Source: Anaerolineae bacterium
GTDB lineage: Bacteria; Chloroflexota; Anaerolineae; Aggregatilineales; Phototrophicaceae
Length of the DNA stretch: 35,563 bases
Reading direction: 5' to 3'
Assembly (NCBI GenBank): GCA_017303775.1
Contig: JAFLCH010000001.1
Location: 1-35,563, forward strand
Shown: in pieces, positions 32,876 through 35,563 of the stretch
Layout of the letters: every line of letters starts with the position of its first letter
How positions within the stretch are numbered: the stretch's first letter is position 1
The notes under the pieces: model-generated
Database searches by the model: none
Told to the model about the DNA's origin: nothing
The model's input: the letters and a program-made list of their open reading frames with translations, nothing else
Made by a program: the position numbers and the translations under genes

Positions 32876-34189
32876 TTAATCTGTTCCGGGAGCAGGACTT
32901 AGTGTGCTTCCTGTAATTTCTTGAACGAGCGATCTGGCACGTTCCAAACGTATGTTACCTTCTTTAATCATCGCTTGTACTACACGGGGGACAAGATCAC
33001 CTTGTGCACCAGCCGCGACAGCGAGTTGACGAGCATGCATACGCATGTGGCCACGCTGAATACCCTCGGTGGCAAGGGCTTTAATAGCGGCTAGATTTTG
33101 CGCTAGGCCGACTGCGGCAGCAACTTCCGAGAGTTCCCTAGCTGATGTTGTCCCCAATATTTTGAGTGCCAGCGACGCGGCGGGATGAACACGGGTTGCA
33201 CCACCAACTGTTCCTAAAGCAAGTGGAAGCTCGATTGAACCCCGTAAGTTACCTTCAGTGTCTTGCCACCACTTGGTTAAGCTGGTGTATTGACCACTAC
33301 GGGATGCGTAGGCATGTGCACCGGATTCGATTGCACGCCAATCATTCCCAGAAGCAATTACCACTGCATCGATACCATTCATGATGCCTTTATTATGGGT
33401 GGTGGCACGATAGGGATCTACTTCAGCAAAGACAGCGGCTTCGACAATGGCTGCAACTGCCTCTTCTCCGCTAAGGCCGTCAGTTGCAAGTTCATGAGCC
33501 GGGATTATTCCCTGTGCACGTGCCTTACGACGGTCGGTGAGGTTGCTGAGGATGCGGAGATTGACGCGACCGCCTGTGAGGGCTTCAAGGTGGGGAGCGA
33601 GATGCTCGACAGCAGTATTGATGGCATTTGCGCCCATCGCATCACGCGTGTCGTAGAGCAAGTGAACCACGAGCATTGGGCCGATTGATGTTGTGGGAAT
33701 GGGACGAACTTCGATATCGCGCGCCCCACCTCCATGACGGACGATGCTGCCACCAACTTTATCGGCTTCGGCAAGTAACAGCGATTTGTTGGCGAGTACA
33801 GCTTCGGCAGCATGATTGATGTCGGGTAGATCAAGTATCTGGATTTGACCGATCATCACAGGTTCGTCACTGGAGGTTGTGAAGCCGCCGCCTGCACGAA
33901 ACAATCGAGCGGCATTGCTCACTGCGGCGACCACTGAAGGTTCTTCAATTACCATCGGGATAAGGTAATCTTTATTGTTGATTTGAAAGTTGGTGGCTAT
34001 ACCGAGGGGGAGGGCATAGACGCCGATTGCATTCTCAATCATGTTATCGGCCTGAGAAGCAGTGAGACCGTGTGTACCGAGTAGGGTTTCCTGTTCTTCG
34101 TGTGAGAGATCTGCCCATTGGGCAACCATTGAGACACGTTCTGAGAGCGGCTTCTTGTAGAAGCCGGGTAATCGAGAGGATTGATTCAT
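32876..34189 (-). CDS. mvaA: Hydroxymethylglutaryl-CoA reductase, class II
   Basis: Reduces HMG-CoA to mevalonate. The 437-residue protein starts [16 protein letters not shown], has [18 protein letters not shown], catalytic Glu83 in [15 protein letters not shown] (183-192), Lys267 in THNKGIMNG, Asp283 in GNDWRAIE and His381 in [12 protein letters not shown]. These positions coincide with those known for the Pseudomonas mevalonii class II enzyme. First gene of the reductase-synthase-thiolase unit. The later pathway enzymes are not in the window. Confidence 0.97.
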   Translation of the reverse strand: MNQSSRLPGFYKKPLSERVSMVAQWADLSHEEQETLLGTHGLTASQADNMIENAIGVYALPLGIATNFQINNKDYLIPMVIEEPSVVAAVSNAARLFRAGGGFTTSSDEPVMIGQIQILDLPDINHAAEAVLANKSLLLAEADKVGGSIVRHGGGARDIEVRPIPTTSIGPMLVVHLLYDTRDAMGANAINTAVEHLAPHLEALTGGRVNLRILSNLTDRRKARAQGIIPAHELATDGLSGEEAVAAIVEAAVFAEVDPYRATTHNKGIMNGIDAVVIASGNDWRAIESGAHAYASRSGQYTSLTKWWQDTEGNLRGSIELPLALGTVGGATRVHPAASLALKILGTTSARELSEVAAAVGLAQNLAAIKALATEGIQRGHMRMHARQLAVAAGAQGDLVPRVVQAMIKEGNIRLERARSLVQEITGSTLSPAPGTD

Positions 34190-34236
34190 TTTATGCTCTT
34201 TCAGTACAATCTGGTTGGAAGTTTATCAGCCGAGAG

Positions 34237-34314
34237 CTTTCAAAAACTATCAGGATGGTGAAAAAGAGAACAATAGGACTCGCGGACACCGTGATTTCCG
34301 ATAGGGTTTGATAG
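34237..34314. promoter_or_regulatory. Divergent control region of the reductase and deacetylase genes with repeat motif
   Basis: Two copies of a repeat face opposite ways. On the minus strand, CTGATAGTTTTTGAAAG (complement of 34237-34253) points to the reductase and includes TTGAAA as a -35 candidate. On the plus strand, GATAGGGTTTGATAG at 34300-34314 points to the deacetylase and lies 23 bases before its start. The first differs from the copy upstream of the DUF35 pair by two of 17 bases, the second by one of 15. Confidence 0.5.
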
Positions 34315-34336
34315 GTTTTAGGGTGGGAGTTTGCTG

Positions 34337-35176
34337 TTGCAGCGGTTGGGAATAGCAGCCTACAGTGGGTTGTTGATACGTTTTTTGTGGTGGATTAGTG
34401 TTCTATTGTGCATCGGTGCCGTGTCGTATGGGGATCGAGTATTCGCCGATGTTGAAGTGCGGACGACACCTGTTTGGGACGGAACACTGCGGCGGATTTT
34501 TGTCCCAATCCTGATGTATCACTATGTGAGCGAATTACCAGAAGACGCTGATGAAGTGCGAACTGATTTGACGGTTACGCCGGATATGTTCCGGGCGCAT
34601 ATGCGTTATTTGAGTGAGCAGGGGTATGAAACTGTTTCACTTTATGAATTAAACGACGCACTCGCATATGGAAAGGCGCTACCCGCGAAACCCGTGATCT
34701 TGACTTTTGATGATGGGTATATTGATCATTACACTAATGTGTTCCCGATTTTGGAAGCGCAGGGGTATACCGGCACATTTTTTATAATTACCAGCCGAGC
34801 GGATGCACAAGATCCTGCATATATGACGTGGGAACAAATTTCTGAGATGTCCGGGACCGGTATGAGCATGGAGTCGCACACCAAAACACACCCTGACCTA
34901 AGGGAGCGCAGTCGAGACTTCTTGATTTATGAGATACTTGGGAGCTACGAGAGCCTGAAGGCGTTCACAGGGGTTTCGAATCATATGTTTGCTTACCCTG
35001 TGGGACGTTACGACGCGATGACATTGCAAATTGTGGGGGAGCTTCCGATCTGGAGGGCGGTTACAACGCAGTCGGGAGCGCTGCAAACCACAGATAACCG
35101 ACTGGAAATGCCCCGGATGCGGATTCATGGAACCACCACGGTAGGTGGTTTAGCGGGACTGCTGCGGAGGGGATAA
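34337..35176 (+). CDS. Membrane-anchored polysaccharide deacetylase
   Basis: Removes N- or O-acetyl groups from polysaccharides. An N-terminal helix (about residues 10-30) anchors or exports the protein. The NodB domain follows: PILMYHYVSE, VILTFDDGYIDHY with the metal/catalytic Asp pair, SMESHTKTHPDL with the metal-binding His pair, and FAYPVGRYD. The frame opens at TTG 34331, but GGGAG sits one base before that codon and seven before TTG 34337, so the latter is preferred. Stands alone, divergent from mvaA, and followed by a terminator. Confidence 0.93.
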   Translation: MQRLGIAAYSGLLIRFLWWISVLLCIGAVSYGDRVFADVEVRTTPVWDGTLRRIFVPILMYHYVSELPEDADEVRTDLTVTPDMFRAHMRYLSEQGYETVSLYELNDALAYGKALPAKPVILTFDDGYIDHYTNVFPILEAQGYTGTFFIITSRADAQDPAYMTWEQISEMSGTGMSMESHTKTHPDLRERSRDFLIYEILGSYESLKAFTGVSNHMFAYPVGRYDAMTLQIVGELPIWRAVTTQSGALQTTDNRLEMPRMRIHGTTTVGGLAGLLRRG

Positions 35177-35182
35177 GCAAAA

Positions 35183-35201
35183 CCCGCTCGAAAGGAGCGG
35201 G
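35183..35201. terminator. Short GC-rich hairpin shared by convergent genes
   Basis: CCCGCTC at 35183-35189 and GAGCGGG at 35195-35201 form a 7-bp stem with a GAAAG loop. On the minus strand TTTTG follows, so it mainly ends the small membrane protein transcript; on the plus strand it lies seven bases after the deacetylase stop. Confidence 0.7.
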
Positions 35202-35234
35202 CTGATCGCATACTTGAGTTGTGTTCAGACCGAT

Positions 35235-35468
35235 TTAGTCCGGCAGAATTTTGGTGTCCATGAAGGCGTCGATCCACGTCACAAAGATGAGGCCGATGGG
35301 CACATAAGTGACGATGAAATAGCCGAAACCATACTCCTCAAGGGTCATGCCTGCGGCTTCTGGCTTGAGGATGGGGAAGCCAACCACCACTATCAAGTAG
35401 GTGACCACGAAACCCAGAGCAAATGATACCAGCCACACAATCAGTCTCTTAACATTCAATGAAGACAT
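35235..35468 (-). CDS. 77-residue protein with two membrane helices
   Basis: Residues about 8-32 (LIVWLVSFALGFVVTYLIVVVGF) and 48-66 (GYFIVTYVPIGLIFVTWI) are membrane helices joined by a polar loop, LKPEAAGMTLEEYG. The end is acidic and polar (DAFMDTKILPD). TAGGAGC lies about seven bases before the ATG. It follows another gene, of which only the C-terminus is visible, after 41 bases on the same strand and may be a subunit of a membrane complex encoded there. Not recognised. Confidence 0.75.
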   Translation of the reverse strand: MSSLNVKRLIVWLVSFALGFVVTYLIVVVGFPILKPEAAGMTLEEYGFGYFIVTYVPIGLIFVTWIDAFMDTKILPD

Positions 35469-35509
35469 GTAATGCTCCTACTTTTTGATCGCAGTGAATG
35501 GTGGTCATT

Positions 35510-35563
35510 TTAACGCTCAAAGCGGGTGGGACGCAAGTCTTTGTTGTTGATGAAGCGGACTCT
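35510..35563 (-). CDS. C-terminal end of a gene running off the right edge
   Basis: The minus strand opens at the right edge with 17 codons, ending FINNKDLRPTRFER and a TAA at 35512-35510. The residue mix is protein-like and the next gene follows at normal spacing. Too short to assign. Confidence 0.5.
   Translation of the reverse strand, partial: RVRFINNKDLRPTRFER

Noticed and set aside
1-35563. CRISPR arrays, tRNA or rRNA genes, insertion sequences, attachment sites
   Set aside because: No regularly spaced repeats, cloverleaf-like stretches, transposase motifs or flanking duplications were seen when reading both strands.

Overview
The window is about 35.5 kb of bacterial chromosome at roughly 50% GC, densely packed with genes and free of recognisable tRNA, rRNA, insertion sequences or CRISPR. 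The gene mix suggests a member of the Chloroflexota, Anaerolineae-like. The pointers are an archaeal-type HMG-CoA synthase/thiolase/DUF35 group beside a class II HMG-CoA reductase, two membrane pyrophosphatases, an SUV3-like helicase, an FHA-winged-helix regulator and a MoaD-MoaE fusion. This assignment is an inference from gene content, not from a marker search.

Layout. 1-3.1 kb (minus): a CHAT-domain protein running off the left edge, prfB and ftsY. 3.2-6.4 kb (plus): moaC, a moaD-moaE fusion, fabF and rnc, closed by a hairpin terminator. 6.5-8.6 kb (minus): a polytopic membrane protein with an EEP-type domain whose catalytic residues are altered. 8.8-10.8 kb (plus): an amidohydrolase fused to a CYTH-like domain. 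10.8-24.0 kb (minus): one long run of 13 closely spaced or overlapping genes (yraN, miaA, a secreted or anchored unknown, an FHA-wHTH regulator, a five-gene Dlt-like acylation set, an SH3/SGNH protein, a lipoprotein, a PLP decarboxylase and an SUV3-like helicase). 24.1-29.0 kb: two divergent membrane pyrophosphatases, one with K+-independent and one with K+-dependent signature residues. 29.0-29.9 kb: an alpha/beta hydrolase. 29.9-34.2 kb (minus): the front half of the mevalonate pathway. 34.3-35.2 kb (plus): a polysaccharide deacetylase. 35.2-35.6 kb (minus): a small membrane protein and the C-terminus of another gene.

The most interesting system lies at 16.6-21.3 kb. A previously easy-to-miss 39-residue membrane microprotein ends in WIYQGF and is followed by an MBOAT acyltransferase, a membrane SGNH protein, an acyl carrier protein and an AMP-forming acyl ligase. 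That is the complete part list (X-B-D-C-A) of the teichoic-acid D-alanylation (Dlt) machinery, with the acyl-shuttle peptide on its own microprotein. The ligase looks like a fatty-acyl-AMP ligase rather than DltA, so the acyl group and the polymer are unknown.

The second notable system is the mevalonate entry module. HMG-CoA synthase keeps its catalytic residues, but the neighbouring thiolase has Glu in place of the nucleophilic Cys and Asn in place of the GHP-motif His. The DUF35 partner is split into two small genes, the first without any cysteine. A direct repeat of the form GATAG-N5-GATAG occurs upstream of HMG-CoA reductase, upstream of the DUF35 pair and upstream of the deacetylase, which suggests shared regulation.
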